Origin: Sipunculus nudus
Lineage: Eukaryota > Annelida > Sipuncula > Golfingiida > Sipunculidae
Direction: 5' to 3'
Assembly: GCA_026874595.1 (NCBI GenBank)
Contig: CM049319.1
Location: forward strand, 17,520,601 to 17,584,600
DNA: 64,000 nucleotides
In this document: piece by piece, positions 35,901 to 47,236 of the stretch
Layout: each line of letters opens with the position of its first letter
How positions within the stretch are numbered: position 1 is the stretch's first letter
Notes under the pieces: generated by a model
Databases searched by the model: none
What the model was told of the DNA's origin: nothing
Seen by the model: the letters and a program-made list of their open reading frames with translations, nothing else
Translations under genes and position numbers: made by a program

Positions 35901-38389
35901 GGCACGTTTCGACACCATTGGACCTACGAATCTGAAATTCGGCATACAGTTAGATGTCCCCAAAATCTCCTACCGTGCCGAAAATTGGGTCAATATGACT
36001 TTGTTTCTTCGAGATATTAAGGAAAAACCTCAATTTTTTTATTAGAAATCTATTTTCACACTTCACGACTGCCTAATATCAAAATCACTCATCTGGTTTT
36101 CTTCATTTTTATCATACATATTCCTCTATATGATTCCTATGTACATGCCAGAAATTAAGTCAGTATTTTTTAATTTAAAAAAGTTATGGGCCCAAACATA
36201 ATCGACTTTGTAAAAAAATGAGGAAAAATATTTTGTCACTTAAGACCAAAAGTGTTAAAGGTAGGAATTTTTTTTCAGTAATACTACTTTAAATAATCAA
36301 AATTTAATCGTATACCAAAAATTAGATCAAAATCTGTTAAATTTGTTTAAATATTGGCAAAAATATAAAATTGGTACCTTAAATTTTGCCCAAGTTTGAC
36401 CATGGCACGTAACTGCTGTGGATTTAATTTTCAAAGCATGTTTTTGTTACCATTTCAACTGTTAAAAACAAAAAATTTGAAACCAGTTGATCAAAAACTG
36501 TAGATTTTATTCAAGTTTTTAGGCACCATGTCACATATTGTTTACATCAAGCTAGTGTTATGCAGTTTACTAGAGCTCAGCTCCCCAGCTTCAGCTCTAA
36601 GTTCCTTAAATTTTGCATGCAGTTAGATGTCCCCCAAATCCTCTACCATACTAAAAGTTTGGTCACTAGGATTGCATTCCTTCAAGATATTAAGAAAAAA
36701 CTTCATTTTTCCGTTAAAAACCGATTGTTACACTTTAAGATTGCCTAATATCAAAACCACTGATCTGACTTTGATCATATATAATATAAATATTTTTCTA
36801 TACATTCGCTATGCATATGCCAGAAATGATGTCAGTATTGTGTAATTGTTTTAAGTTCTAGGCCCAAACATAATGCACTTTGTAAAAAATCAAGAAATAT
36901 ATTTACTCTCTTAACATGAAAATTGCTGAAGGTAGACATTTTTTGCCAGGGATATAACATTATTTAATCAAGATTCAATTGTATTCCCAAAATTTGTTCT
37001 GAATTTTTCAAATTTTATAAGTTATTAGCATAAATATAAAATCAGTACCTTAAATTTTGCACAACTTTGGCCATGGCATGTTTTTTCCCTGTAAGCACTG
37101 TTGATTTAATTTTTATATCTTGCACACGTAAGGATTTTAGCTTCTAAATTCTGAAGTTATAAAAGGAATTGATCAAAAACTAGCTTTTATGAAAGTTTTT
37201 ATGAGACCATATCACACCTTGGCTGTACTGAAGCCCCTCTTTTATGTCCCCACATTGACCTTTCAGGCCAATTATGCATGCTTGAAGCGAGGCACTGTGG
37301 AGCCAGCCAGCTCTTGGGTGGCTTCAACTGGATCTAACTGTCCAACCCCCTCCACTAGTATTTGTTTAGGCCATAAGCATAACAATGAACTTTTTTTTAA
37401 TGCTTGGTTTATGATAAGAACTTAAAAAAAATAAATGGAAAAGGAATTCATAGTTAATGAGTTACAGGGGATTACCTTGCAATTACTGATCATTTATGGA
37501 TCTTCCATAGATGGCCAAAATTGTATTTCAAATGACACCATGCAGTCACCATTGGGTATTTTTCATTTCAACCATAAAAATGAAAAATAAATAATTAAAA
37601 TAAATTGTTGTTTACTATTAGGGATTATACGAAGCAAAATAATGATAGACAAGGATGCAGTTGATTATATTAAATTAATCTAAATTTCCAGGTCTTTTCC
37701 AGGTGTTTAACTTGTTGGTTTATATTTATTACAAAATTAAAATAATAAATAAATATGTCAAAAATTTAAAATATTACTCAGACAAGTGATCATTAAAGAT
37801 TTTAATTTGTTTGACTTATAACTCATGGTTGTATCAGTTGTTACATGATACTGGCTAAATAATCAAAATTTATATTGCTGGTCCTTTATTTCAGTTCATA
37901 AAATTAAACATTCCCAACTCCAGTTTGCTCCTGGTATGATATATTGGGTGTTTTGATCCTTGAATTAATTTTAACACATGTATTAGTTTTATAGCGGAGA
38001 ATACTTTTCTTTTTTTCCTGATACCATTTAAAAAAATATGAATATTCAAATTTTTCCTGTTAGTGCTGTGGATTTAATTTTCACAGCATGTACACATTAA
38101 CATTTCATCTGTTAAAATCTGAAATTTGAAACCAATTGATCAAAAACTGTAGATTTTATTCAAGTTTCCAGGTACCATGTCTTCATTGTTTACATCAGAT
38201 CAGTATAAATGCAGTGTACTGGGCAGTTACATAACACCTTCAGGTCTGACCTACTGCCACTATGAGTGTCTGGGGCAGGCTGGGTCAGGCAGTAATTACC
38301 AGAGAGCCTCTCTTTCTCTCTTTCTCTGGCAGTCTAGGTCTCTCTTTCTCTCTCTCTCTCCTCTGCTTTTTCTCTTTCTTTCTCCATCT

Positions 38390-38427
<38 letters not shown>

Positions 38428-39984
38428 CTCTCCCTAATTGCCTCCCTTCCTCCCTCCATCCCATTCTGTTGACAGGTACTTTAAACTAGATACATTAGCT
38501 ATAAATGTTGATGCAATTTAGAAATGTGAATCAACTAAAATATTCACAATCACATGTATGTTATACTGTAAATTTATTGTAACATTCGGAAACTTATGAT
38601 TAAAATTATGTAATGAAAAAAAGGAATAAATGCAAATATTGTTAATTTTTTCTTGGCTCAGTAGAATGGGGAAAAATTATTTGCTTTGTTTCTCCATCTT
38701 TCTGTCTGTTTTAAATATTTAATGTTCATGAATAAACTTTTTTTATAAGCACTGTTGAATTAAATTTCATATCCTGTATGTATATGCAAGGGTGTTGTAA
38801 CTCTCACCATCCCCTTCTTCATCCCACTGAGGCTTTGCTCCTTGGCACTGTGAACAATAGTTCTATGGCTATAGCATAAAATTTAATAATTAAAGAAAAT
38901 ATCTACAGAGAGACAGAGGCATTGTAACTCTGATCATAACACAACACAACACCCCCCCCCCCCCCCCATCAAGTCATTGCACCTGTGGAATGGGGACGTT
39001 ATGGAAACTGTATACATATCATAAAATTGATAAAAAAGGTTTACCAAATAAATTGGATCTCATCAGACAAATGTGTAAACTGTTGAACTGTCAACAGCTT
39101 ATCAAACAGGTAACCAATGGAAAGGCATGGTCAGGTCTCAAATATTATTTGCAACATTGTCTTCAATCATATGAACCAACCATGGCCCAGATTACCTCTT
39201 CCTCTCAAACATTATCTACATTTCATCATATTTTTAAGATTTTTACCTTCCAGGTGGTTCAGTATTGTTGACCATTTGTCCATAGGTACCTATGTACATG
39301 CCAGAAATTATGTCAATATTGTGAAATATGTAGACGTGAGGGGCATCAAAATAATGCACCTTGTCAAGACAGATCATGTCAAGATATTATGTCATACAGT
39401 CACAAATTCATAAATCCCCTCATCAGCATAGTTAATCATAACCTTGTATCTGTCAAGTTGAACTCTTGCAGTTTTCCATACACTATAGATCCTTCAACAA
39501 ATAGCCTTATCATCATTATACCACTGCTTAGCATACTGTCATTGCATTCATATTTGCTCAAATAAATTGCTTTTTTCGACCCCTCCCAAATAAATAAAAA
39601 ATAAACCACTATATTTTATTCCGTATTAATGCATCAGTTAGGTTATTTCATATATCATTTACTCACATATTACATTATATTCCTTTATAAAAGCCCAACA
39701 TGACCATGATATTCTAAGCTTTATCTACTCAATATAGTATCACAATGGTGATACATTTATAGTCCAATCATGATCAGCTGAGCGCCGTGACCCATGGGTC
39801 CCTTGTTTTTGGTAATAAATGAGAAAAGGGTATATTTCTGACTTTTGAAATATGAATTTAAGGTATATCAAACTTTCCTCTTTTTTATCAGGTAATCGGC
39901 ATACTTGCATCCATAGCCCTCTTCTTCAAAGTCAGGAAGGAGCCGTATGACCCAGCCATAATGATGGGAGGCCGAAAGATGTAG
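23003..39984 (+). CDS. Tetraspanin family membrane protein, 286 residues
   Basis: Eight coding exons with agreeing phases: 23003-23083 (exon opens at 22959), 26552-26743, 28582-28656, 30387-30485, 31571-31658, 33116-33264, 35160-35243 and 39892-39984 (stop TAG). An in-frame TAA at 22991 supports the start. Four membrane segments lie near residues 17-40, 57-83, 90-113 and 244-270, with a large extracellular loop of about 130 residues between the last two. The loop has six cysteines (152, 153, 191, 192, 206, 230) in the order CC, PVQCC, C, GC, the tetraspanin disulphide pattern. The usual CCG is CCA here. One N-glycosylation sequon (NRT) is at residue 144. The short C-tail ends GGRKM. Tetraspanins organise membrane microdomains and partner receptors. 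The family is certain; the subfamily is not assigned. Confidence 0.95.
24080..26190 (+). repeat. Dispersed repeat element, copy A (tetraspanin intron)
   Basis: 24300-25470 aligns almost continuously with 36813-38010, sharing GATGTCAGTATTG, CATAATGCACTTT, GTTATTAGCATAAATATAAA, ACCATGCAGTCACC, GGGATTAT and GACAAGTA/GA. The right edge near 26150-26185 carries CAGCTGAG...GACCCATGGGTCCCTTGTTT, also found at the end of copy B. No conserved coding frame. Confidence 0.75.
26830..27350 (+). repeat. ~130-140 bp tandem repeat, about 3.5 units
   Basis: CATGCATATTTAATGAGGTCA recurs (with changes) near 26918, 27048, 27180 and 27322, each followed by a GGTCAC block. It lies in the intron after tetraspanin exon 3. 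A related stretch is at 24220-24270. Confidence 0.7.
28114..28500 (+). mobile_element. tRNA-derived SINE with 20-bp target duplication
   Basis: The head matches a tRNA: GTAGCTCAGGGGTAGAGCA (D-arm/A box) and GTGAGTTCGAATCTCAG (T-arm/B box). Bases 28114-28120 and GAGGC near 28180 can pair as an acceptor-like stem. The element is bounded by direct repeats 28094-28113 and 28501-28520, identical at 19 of 20 positions, and ends in an A-rich tail (AAAGAAA). This shows insertion by target-primed reverse transcription. It lies 81 bases before the exon encoding the third membrane segment of the tetraspanin. The tRNA part is unlikely to be a functional gene. Confidence 0.88.
29280..30010 (+). repeat. 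~146-bp tandem repeat, five units
   Basis: ACCTATTGAATTACA and GGAATTCCA blocks recur near 29356, 29502, 29650, 29795 and 29939, with CTGATTTTCTTT and AACTCAACAACAACAT between them. Intronic; units diverged. Confidence 0.75.
30584..30598 (+). repeat. Poly-G tract
   Basis: A G13-14 run about 100 bases after the donor of the first large-loop exon of the tetraspanin. Confidence 0.9.
30855..31047 (+). mobile_element. hAT-like MITE family, copy 1
   Basis: Shares the order GGATTTAGGAAAAG, GGTCCAACCC, GGAGGACTA, AAAGGTCCCC, GGTCTGAAACCCTT and a GGATCCACTTCTG end with three other copies in the window. The ends are imperfect inverted repeats around GGATCC. Confidence 0.7.
32262..32450 (+). mobile_element. 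hAT-like MITE family, copy 2
   Basis: Same block order as copy 1, with a poly-C tract (about 32420-32434) near the 3' end. Tetraspanin intron. Confidence 0.65.
32470..32690 (-). mobile_element. tRNA-derived SINE, second family, copy 1
   Basis: The minus strand begins GGCACAATGGTAAGGGCACA, then ACTTGTGACTACAAGG. The body contains GACTCCTGGCCCAAGTCTTT and a GGGTGTGCGCTCTTCACCC stretch. The same order is found at 58520-58810. The tRNA-like head is decayed. Confidence 0.65.
32898..32935 (+). repeat. TA microsatellite
   Basis: TA run with a TTTA interruption in the intron before tetraspanin exon 33116-33264. Confidence 0.9.
32965..33076 (+). mobile_element. pogo/Tigger-like MITE remnant
   Basis: CTATTAGACAGG, GGTGGTCTCAATAGACAGG and the end GGTTCCACTG followed by TA match the right end of the element at 45830-46305 and the end at 41591. 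The end lies only 39 bases from the splice acceptor of the tetraspanin exon at 33116. Confidence 0.55.
33222..34430 (+). repeat. ~69-bp minisatellite derived from the exon 7/intron boundary
   Basis: The unit is CAGGCATAAACAG(CTA)GTGG, TCCTGTAAACAAGGCAC, ACTACAGGG and TTAGTAACAGTTCTTATCTC. The first unit is the end of the tetraspanin exon (to 33264) plus its donor GTAAGT. About 17 further units follow in the intron, most carrying GTTAGT or GTAAGT where the donor lies. A higher-order period of about 410 bp (six units) is visible, for example 33721 against 34131. Confidence 0.9.
34440..35159. other. Tetraspanin intron, no feature seen
   Basis: AT-rich intron ending in the acceptor TTATTACAG at 35151-35159. 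No repeat or exon recognised. Confidence 0.5.
35790..39806 (+). repeat. ~4-kb dispersed repeat element, copy B (last tetraspanin intron)
   Basis: Opens with a hairpin-forming stretch (AGCTCAGCTGACT, AAA, AGTCATCTGAGCT), followed by a (GTCC)n-like run of GTCCGTCCGTC units. It contains internal direct duplications: 35930-36260 against 36590-36900, and 36410-36560 against 38050-38200. 36813-38010 matches copy A, and it closes with TGACCCATGGGTCCCTTGTTT. CT repeats (38290-38430) and a poly-C tract (38951-38967) are included. Short frames inside have no domains. Confidence 0.65.
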
Positions 39985-42789
39985 GAAGTTATGGAGAACA
40001 GTCACTCTCCCTGCATATGTCACTAGAGAATAACCGATCTCCAAGCAGAGGTTGTTGTCACTCTCTTAACACATGTGTAATGCCAAACAACAAATTCTCC
40101 ACTTTTTATTTTATTTTTTTTTTACAATTCAGTCATGACACTTGATTGAATTTCTGTCAGAACATGTAATATGACAGTTATTAACAGATCTTTGTTATTT
40201 TCAAATTGGAGAGTTTATTTATATCCAAAATAACCAGTACCAAACTTTGTAGCTGTAGAAAGATATTAAAAAAATCTGGTTTGACATGCTTGCCACAGAA
40301 ATGTTATACATGTATATTGCATTCAAGTTGCAACATAATAATTACAAATGATTTTAGATTTTACAAGCAGGATTTATTTCAAATTATTCAACCACGACTG
40401 TTTTAATATGTAAATTCCACTTTTGTTTTAATATGTAAATTCCACTTTTGTACTCTTATTTATTATTTCATTTATGCATATTAAATATATTTGATGCAGT
40501 AGTTGTAAGTAAACCGTCATAGCAAACAGTACAAACGACACACTGCTGATATGACTGGTCGTCATGGAATTGTAAAATGCAAAGCTCTGTTGGAAAGATT
40601 TATGTGTGGCAGTGACATCTGTTGAGAGTGAGGAGAAATCAGGATGGTTAGAAAAGACGTAGACACAGCAGTTTTCTTGCTCATTCAGACACAGTTAACA
40701 TATTGCAGCATCAGTTTTACAGAAAAAATACTGGGACCAATTTTACCTGTAATCTCAATATGTAAAATACTCATTTTATGAAACCAAATACCAGTCTTTG
40801 CTTGAAGGAAATACATTTCAAGTAATCTATAAAAAAAATAACATTATAATCATGGTATACATTGGTTTATATAATGTGCACAGCTTGTATAGAATGTAGA
40901 AAAAGTTATTAACAGCTGTTTTTTTTATATTTTTGTTAGACTGATGCAGTGAAACATACCTGCACATTCTAGTTATATTTTCTGCTTGTGATGCATGATA
41001 TTAATGACCATTTGTTAATGGATATTAATGACCAAAGAACCCCTTATTTACCCAGGTAGATGACATGTATTTGTGACATTTTCATGTTTGTAATTAAGAT
41101 AACAGAGATTTAGATATAGGATTAGGAACATATGAAAATACAGTTTGTTCATTAAAAAGTCATAATTGAAACTATTAACTGTTATTTCAGTTCTAGTTGC
41201 TGTAAAAATGCAGAATGCAACAAAAAAAACATATTCTTTGGATAAATGATTTGTGCAATATCTGAAAAAAAAGAACATTCATGTTTGGTCTTGCGTCAGC
41301 TAAAAAGTTAAACCCTACCCCTTCAAATTTGTTGATATCTTGTAAACAGAGAAAAGCAATTGCTACTCCTGATTCCTCATCCAACACACTGCCTCCAAGC
41401 CATAGTGTAATCATTTGTTCTTTCCTCAGACCTACTTTTATAGATGTACAGTAAAACCAACCCTTAGGGGACATTTACAATTTATATAGGTATTTAGACT
41501 TGGAGGACTCTAACCTCTCTAGTCCAGGTACCTCTGTAATAGGGAAGAAATCTCATGTCCCACTGGTGTCTGTAATAGAGAGGTTCCACTGTATATTACA
41601 TGTAAATATCATTGACCCATGAACTGCTTCAAGGTTCTGTGTTATTTAACTTTGGTATGTAATTTACACAGGGAACTCCACAAATAATATTTGCATTAGT
41701 TGAAGTGCAAAATCCATTTTAGTCATGCTTCAGTCGACTGCTTCTGTTAGATACGTTATACATTGCACACATGCATTATTTGTAAATTTTATTGCTTAAC
41801 CTAGAATTACATGAGTATTTTTTTAGGATGTAGGTTATGGTGTTTAACAATAGTCATACAGTGTATTAAGGATACCTTTAGATTTTCTTTAAGTAGAGGA
41901 GGGAGATCAGGGAGAGTTCCATTTCATGGTAAACTTTTACACTGCTTTTTCAAAATCATTGTGTGAACAGTCAAACATTCCATAAGTAAGGTATAGATCT
42001 GAATATGTTATATATTTTTCAGAATTTTATATGATGTTGAAATCTTGTATAATCATTTTGGAAAATATATACAAAGTGCTTAAACATGATTATGTATATA
42101 ACCATTTCAATATAGTTCCCAATTAGCATTTTAGATATTATCAGTGTACATATAAGTATTTAATTTTTTAAATAGTTTTAGTGATTTAGTGCTAGCTTAA
42201 GCCTTTAAACATTCTTTTACGATTGTATGTCCATTCGTGGTTAAAAGTAAAATATCAGCATTGGGAGTCACAGTAGACAGTAGACTCGAGCAGAGTAAAA
42301 TTTGCATTTTAAGTGAATCTCCCGGGCCATGTAGCCTGCATTTACGGTGATTTTTTATATATTCTTTTGTGACATGTTATTACAAAGAATGGTAATATAA
42401 AGAAGGAAAGCTAAATGTTGTTAAGTAGTAATTGCTTTGAAGATAAAAGATATATAGATTGAATAGTGAATGTATCCATTACTTTAAAACAGGGCTCAGA
42501 TTTATAGGGCTGTTATATAATCCAGGTTTAAATCACACAGGAATGTAACTTGTTCAATCGTAACCCGAAAATTACGCCCAAAACGAGGCTAACCCACGAT
42601 TGGCCTAGATTCCCTGATGACCCTGCTGATTAAAATATTAGCACCAATATTAGATGGGCTAATTTAAATATTAGCACCAATATTAGATGGGCTAATTTCT
42701 ATTATTTTACATTGTTACTGTGACTGTAATGAACTATCTTTTTTGTTATCTGGGGTAACTTCTCATGCTGAAACAAGTTAGCGAATAAA
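39985..42789 (+). other. Probable 3' UTR of the tetraspanin gene
   Basis: No splice-bounded exon appears after the stop. AATAAA at 42784-42789 is a candidate poly(A) signal for a long 3' UTR, but AT-rich context makes several alternatives possible. Small tandem duplications lie at 40400-40450 (28 bp) and 42640-42705 (about 34 bp). Confidence 0.35.
41449..41591 (+). mobile_element. pogo/Tigger-like MITE, 143 bp
   Basis: Left end CAGTAAAACC and right end GGTTCCACTG are imperfect inverted repeats, each next to a TA dinucleotide. Target TA and a CAGT..AACC end are typical of pogo/Tigger elements of the Tc1/mariner superfamily. Confidence 0.65.
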
Positions 42790-43458
42790 AGAAATCGTTT
42801 TATTTCACTAACTTAAAAACTGTGTACATTTAATACAATACCTTTCAGCTATCAGAATATATACACAAGAAATGTAAACAGAGGAGACCAAAAAAAAAAA
42901 AATCATCATGATAGAATTAAGCCGGATACATATTGTTTAACTGTTAAATACATTATGAGTAGATACTGGCTGGAAGAAAATTTTTGCAAAACTGGGAAAA
43001 CTGATAATTATACTGAAGCTATACGGCCATTTATGAAATTTTGATTATGCTCCCCATTCAGAGCTTGAGATGTAATTTCATTCATCAGATAAATGGTTGA
43101 CGACTTTCAAAATTACGCGTCTATTTAAGTCTATCAGTATTTAATACATGGTGATGTCCACACCCCCAAGGGCTTCCATAAATTAAAAAAAAAAGGAAAT
43201 GGAAGCATATGAGATATAATGCTAGGTAGGCTTTGGTCAAGGCGTGCTTCATTTCACGTTTATGGGCGAAATGACATTGTAAGGGGAACACTTAAAGAAT
43301 GACCACAACTTGCTTAGGAATTGTGGTTGCATACATTACCGCTATTTGATGAATGGGATATTAGATAAAAAATAGATCTGTGTATATATAGGTGCATGCT
43401 CTTGGAGTAGTGCACGATAAAGTGGAATGTTGCAATAAAGTTACTTAAATCGAGAGGC

Positions 43459-43620
43459 ACGTGCAAGTTTGTATGGTTATCATTATGACGTCACAAATAC
43501 AACAGTAATATTACCATACAATTTTATAAAGGTACTGCAGTCATATTTTGGACTTTGGTCGTGAGGCATTAGTGAGTCTGTATGATAATCAATGTGACGT
43601 CATAATTACCAGTAGTAGTG
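43459..43620 (+). promoter_or_regulatory. Duplicated TGACGTCA (CRE-like) segment
   Basis: Two related stretches, TATGGTTATCATTATGACGTCA and TATGATAATCAATGTGACGTCA, each carry the full palindrome TGACGTCA (43486-43493 and 43595-43602). This is the consensus CREB/ATF site. Function unproven. Confidence 0.45.
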
Positions 43621-43982
43621 GAAATTAACCCCGCTCACAGATCCAAGTTAAGGCTATGAAACTCTAAAAGATCGCTTTTTACCGGGTACCTGTAGGGAAG
43701 CCCAGTTTTGTTGTGACGTAGCCTTTTCGTTTCAGGTAGTTTTACTGTGTTATCAAGCGAGCACTTGTTAGAAGTACTATATATAGTCTGAGCGATGTCC
43801 AATATATGTGCGATACTGGTGACTCAATATCTAGAAGATTTACATATGTACATATTTTATTGAACACGTGGTCGTATATGCATTGTCTTTTCAGGCTTCA
43901 GTGAATTGACTAAAACGTATTTCATAATCTTTTATTTACATCTTGTATAAATAAATATGTCATAAACAACGAGTTTCTCGGC

Positions 43983-44205
43983 TTTATTCTGCTATAATCG
44001 GTTTTCTTATCAAGAATATTTACAGCGGAGAGATGCCTACACTCCAGGGGAGCCTTTGGTCTTTCGGGAAGGAGATGGGTGTTGGTAATTTCGCCGGTTG
44101 AATGGATTTTTCCCCTCCACTCTTCATTTGCTGGTCTTCTCTTTCCCTGCGCCCTCTTTTTCTTCTAGACTTTCCAGAAGGACTGTAAGACCTCTGTGAC
44201 TCGGG
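43983..44205 (-). CDS. Possible terminal exon of a minus-strand gene
   Basis: On the minus strand an acceptor-like CACCCGAGTCACAG precedes an open frame with a Ser/Arg/Lys-rich stretch (SGKSRRKRGRRE) and a Pro-containing end ISPL, stop at about 44028. AATAAA (minus strand, 43983-43988) follows within about 40 bases, as expected of a terminal exon. Its upstream partner was not found. It is not phase-compatible with the gene at 47237-59351 in its open frame, unless that gene has other exons. Confidence 0.3.
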
Positions 44206-44667
44206 TGATTGAAATGACAACTACTTATTAGAATTTTTGTCAGTTGACCATTTTAGTTATAGAGCACACAGGGCAGTCACATTCAGTCGCTGTGTGTTTA
44301 AATAAAGACAGGCTTTAGTCCTTTATCAGTTTGGCAACATGCATAATGTTGTTACTAGTATATAAACGTATGTATATAATATATATATATATATATGTGT
44401 GTGTGTGTTTTAAAATGCACTTTGACAACGTATATTTTTTTTTTGGGGGGGGGGGAGGGAGTGGTCCACTCAACAAAACCCGCCAATAACATGGGATTTG
44501 ACTTTGTTGTTGTGGAAAATATCATGGCACGCCCGATGTTTGAAAACCAAATTAGGTGTAAAACCCAATTAATATTTGGTTTAATGCTTGTCACACCTAG
44601 ACTACATGACCTACTACATATTTATACTCGGGGATCTAGCCAGGATTGAAAGAAGGAGCGTGCATGC

Positions 44668-44769
<102 letters not shown>

Positions 44770-44779
44770 GAGGGGGGGG

Positions 44780-45829
44780 GATGCGGTGGAATGTGACTTT
44801 CTACCCAGCAAAATTATGTAGATCCTTGTACATAAATTTTTGTGTGTGACAAAATAATTATTTGCCGAAGATCAGCTTAGAACTTTAATATTCTTGTAAC
44901 ACTTTTCATATTAAAAACAACATTAACGAAAATTGAGAATAGTTGCATGGAAAAGTGCCAGTTACGGCCAGCTTGGTATTTAGACTCCATTTTCATTATG
45001 TGCAGCTTTGTAGTTATCTGATGAAAGGTCGGAACATGCTCTATGTACGCTCCTGATACTTTTATAAATGTATAGTGGTTTTTAAGGGTTATGCCTCTAT
45101 TTTATAAATATTCTCAGAATTTTACAAGTTTTACTAACAAAATAACACTACAGAGTTAGGACTACATGCATACACACACAAACAGACAGGCACGTAGCAG
45201 ACAAACTCGATCACAATATCCTTACATCCCGGATTGCGAAGCTATAAAGAAGCAACCATTCTATTAATTATATGATAATTTTCAGCATTTATCAAACCCA
45301 CGCCATTTTTGCTTACCCATTACCATGACAACAATACAGATATGATGTATGTAAAGTTTTATTTTGAAAATGTTAAAAAATACATTCTTATTACACAAGA
45401 ACGTGTAATTTATGCCATAAACATCATTATGTGTATTTACAAAATCGGAATTACCCTATTCGATGGTTCACCACCAAAACAAAAAATCGCCTCAACACGG
45501 TATAAATGTGAGACAGGGACGAGTCTATGGCTCCACTTTAGACAACCCGTCCAGACATTTGTGCATATTTTGTGTATTGCATAAATATATTTGTGCAAAA
45601 TGATTAATATTTTTACAAAATGATTATCGTATGCCTAGTCTAATGTATTGTGGTTGTGTATATTTCTAAAGTCTACGCCACCGCCAGATATCAATTAAAT
45701 CCGACTAAGTTTTTGCATATTAAAACAAAAATGATATAATATTACATACAAATATTTACAAAAAGTGCATAATCGTACTGCAACGAATGAATAAGACAAT
45801 GGGTTAAGCCGATACTACAGTATATGTAA
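44780..45829. other. Intergenic, nothing recognised
   Basis: AT-rich. The 91-codon frame at 45309-45584 has no domain. Confidence 0.45.
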
Positions 45830-46305
45830 AGCTTTGAAAGTGGAAACTGTCCCAAAGACCACTCACCAAATAAGACCACAGGTCAGTTAAATAAGTTGAG
45901 TGAACCGAAAACATTCTAATATTGCTTGTAACTGACCTGTCTAATAAGACCACCCGTGAATTAAGACCACTTCTGGCCAGTCCCTTATGTGGTTTATGAT
46001 ACAGGTCACTCTATTTATAAATAAGCAGACTCAATGCAAGTTTAACCAAATTCACCATGATGTAATAAATGTGTTAAAAAAAGCATGTCTTTTAAAGTTA
46101 ATCTAGAACGACCTCAGGCTGTTGGGGTACTTGCTTTTTGAATCACAAATGATACATGAGCCTAGTTTGATTCAGCAGAATATACAGTGTGTTATTGATA
46201 GTTAAGTTTTAACCAATTTGAGCGTTTTCGGTTTACTCGAGGGTGGTCTTATTAGACAGATGATCTTATTAGACAGGTGGTCTTGCAGATAGGTTCGATT
46301 GTATA
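45830..46305 (+). mobile_element. Degenerate pogo/Tigger-like element
   Basis: Contains AATAAGACCAC and CTAATAAGACCACC near the left, and GGTGGTCTTATTAGACAG-like blocks near the right, ending GGTTCGATTGTA. The halves are roughly inverted copies. No transposase frame. Confidence 0.5.
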
Positions 46306-46650
46306 TTCACTTGAGGGATCCTCAAAAACACTTTTATAACCAGACTCTGTGCAGAATTGCCACGCCATCCCCACGCCGCAAACCCTTTCTATCAATCTCA
46401 CCAGAGTCGCTACGAAAGCATGTAGGGGAGTGTGGAGTTTGCCGACACATGTTGGTCTTTACTGACACGAAGTACTAGTGTTCATACTTGTTTAAATCTC
46501 AATTGAATAAAGGAGAATCTTATCTTTAAAGGTGAGGTCCCTGTCGCTCGGTGTCTATGGCATGGATCTGTTTTCCTGTTCACAGCAGACGACAGTTACA
46601 CACTATAACGTCGAGTATGCTCTTTGAAAAGTCAGTTATCTCTTCTTTTT

Positions 46651-46656
46651 TTTATT
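46651..46656 (-). terminator. Candidate poly(A) signal of the minus-strand gene
   Basis: AATAAA on the minus strand, the first seen after the stop at 47237, implying a 3' UTR of about 580 bases. Tentative. Confidence 0.3.
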
Positions 46657-47236
46657 TCAGAATGTGGTGATTGAAAAATTGAACTCATTACCAGTTAACC
46701 TGTCTCCATGAAAACAGCAAGAAGGAAATATAATGTACCTATTTATAAAATTAAAAAAAAATTAGTATGATTTTGGCTGTTTGTATGGAGGTAACCTTAT
46801 TCAAGAAAACATACCCCTGTGACAATAATATTTATAGAGTTGATATATGGGAATATGCTTCTAGGGTAACCTTAACCCATTCCATTTAACGCTAATTTTA
46901 TGGAAAATATAAAATCATGGGACGCAAAATAAATCTGTAATGCATATGGTTACTGCAGTTTCATGAAATAATCATGAAAACTTTATCATACAGTACAGGA
47001 ACAGGTAAACATGCACATGCATAAAATCTCATAAATCTCACAAACAAGTCCACTGTCTGTGAAGAAAAATATAATGGTGAACATTATGTTTATATGGGCC
47101 ATTCCTTCTTTGGTCCCTCAGCTGTTTTACTGTATGTACACGAGATCACGTGACATCGGCTGAATAGCTTCAGGTAAGGTCCGTAATGTTGTTTCCTGGA
47201 CGAAGATGCCATCATTGCGTCATATCATTGATGACG

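Noticed and set aside
35790-39806. Helitron
   Set aside because: A terminal hairpin near CTAA on one strand is suggestive, but the spacing is wrong and no Rep/helicase or TC end is visible.
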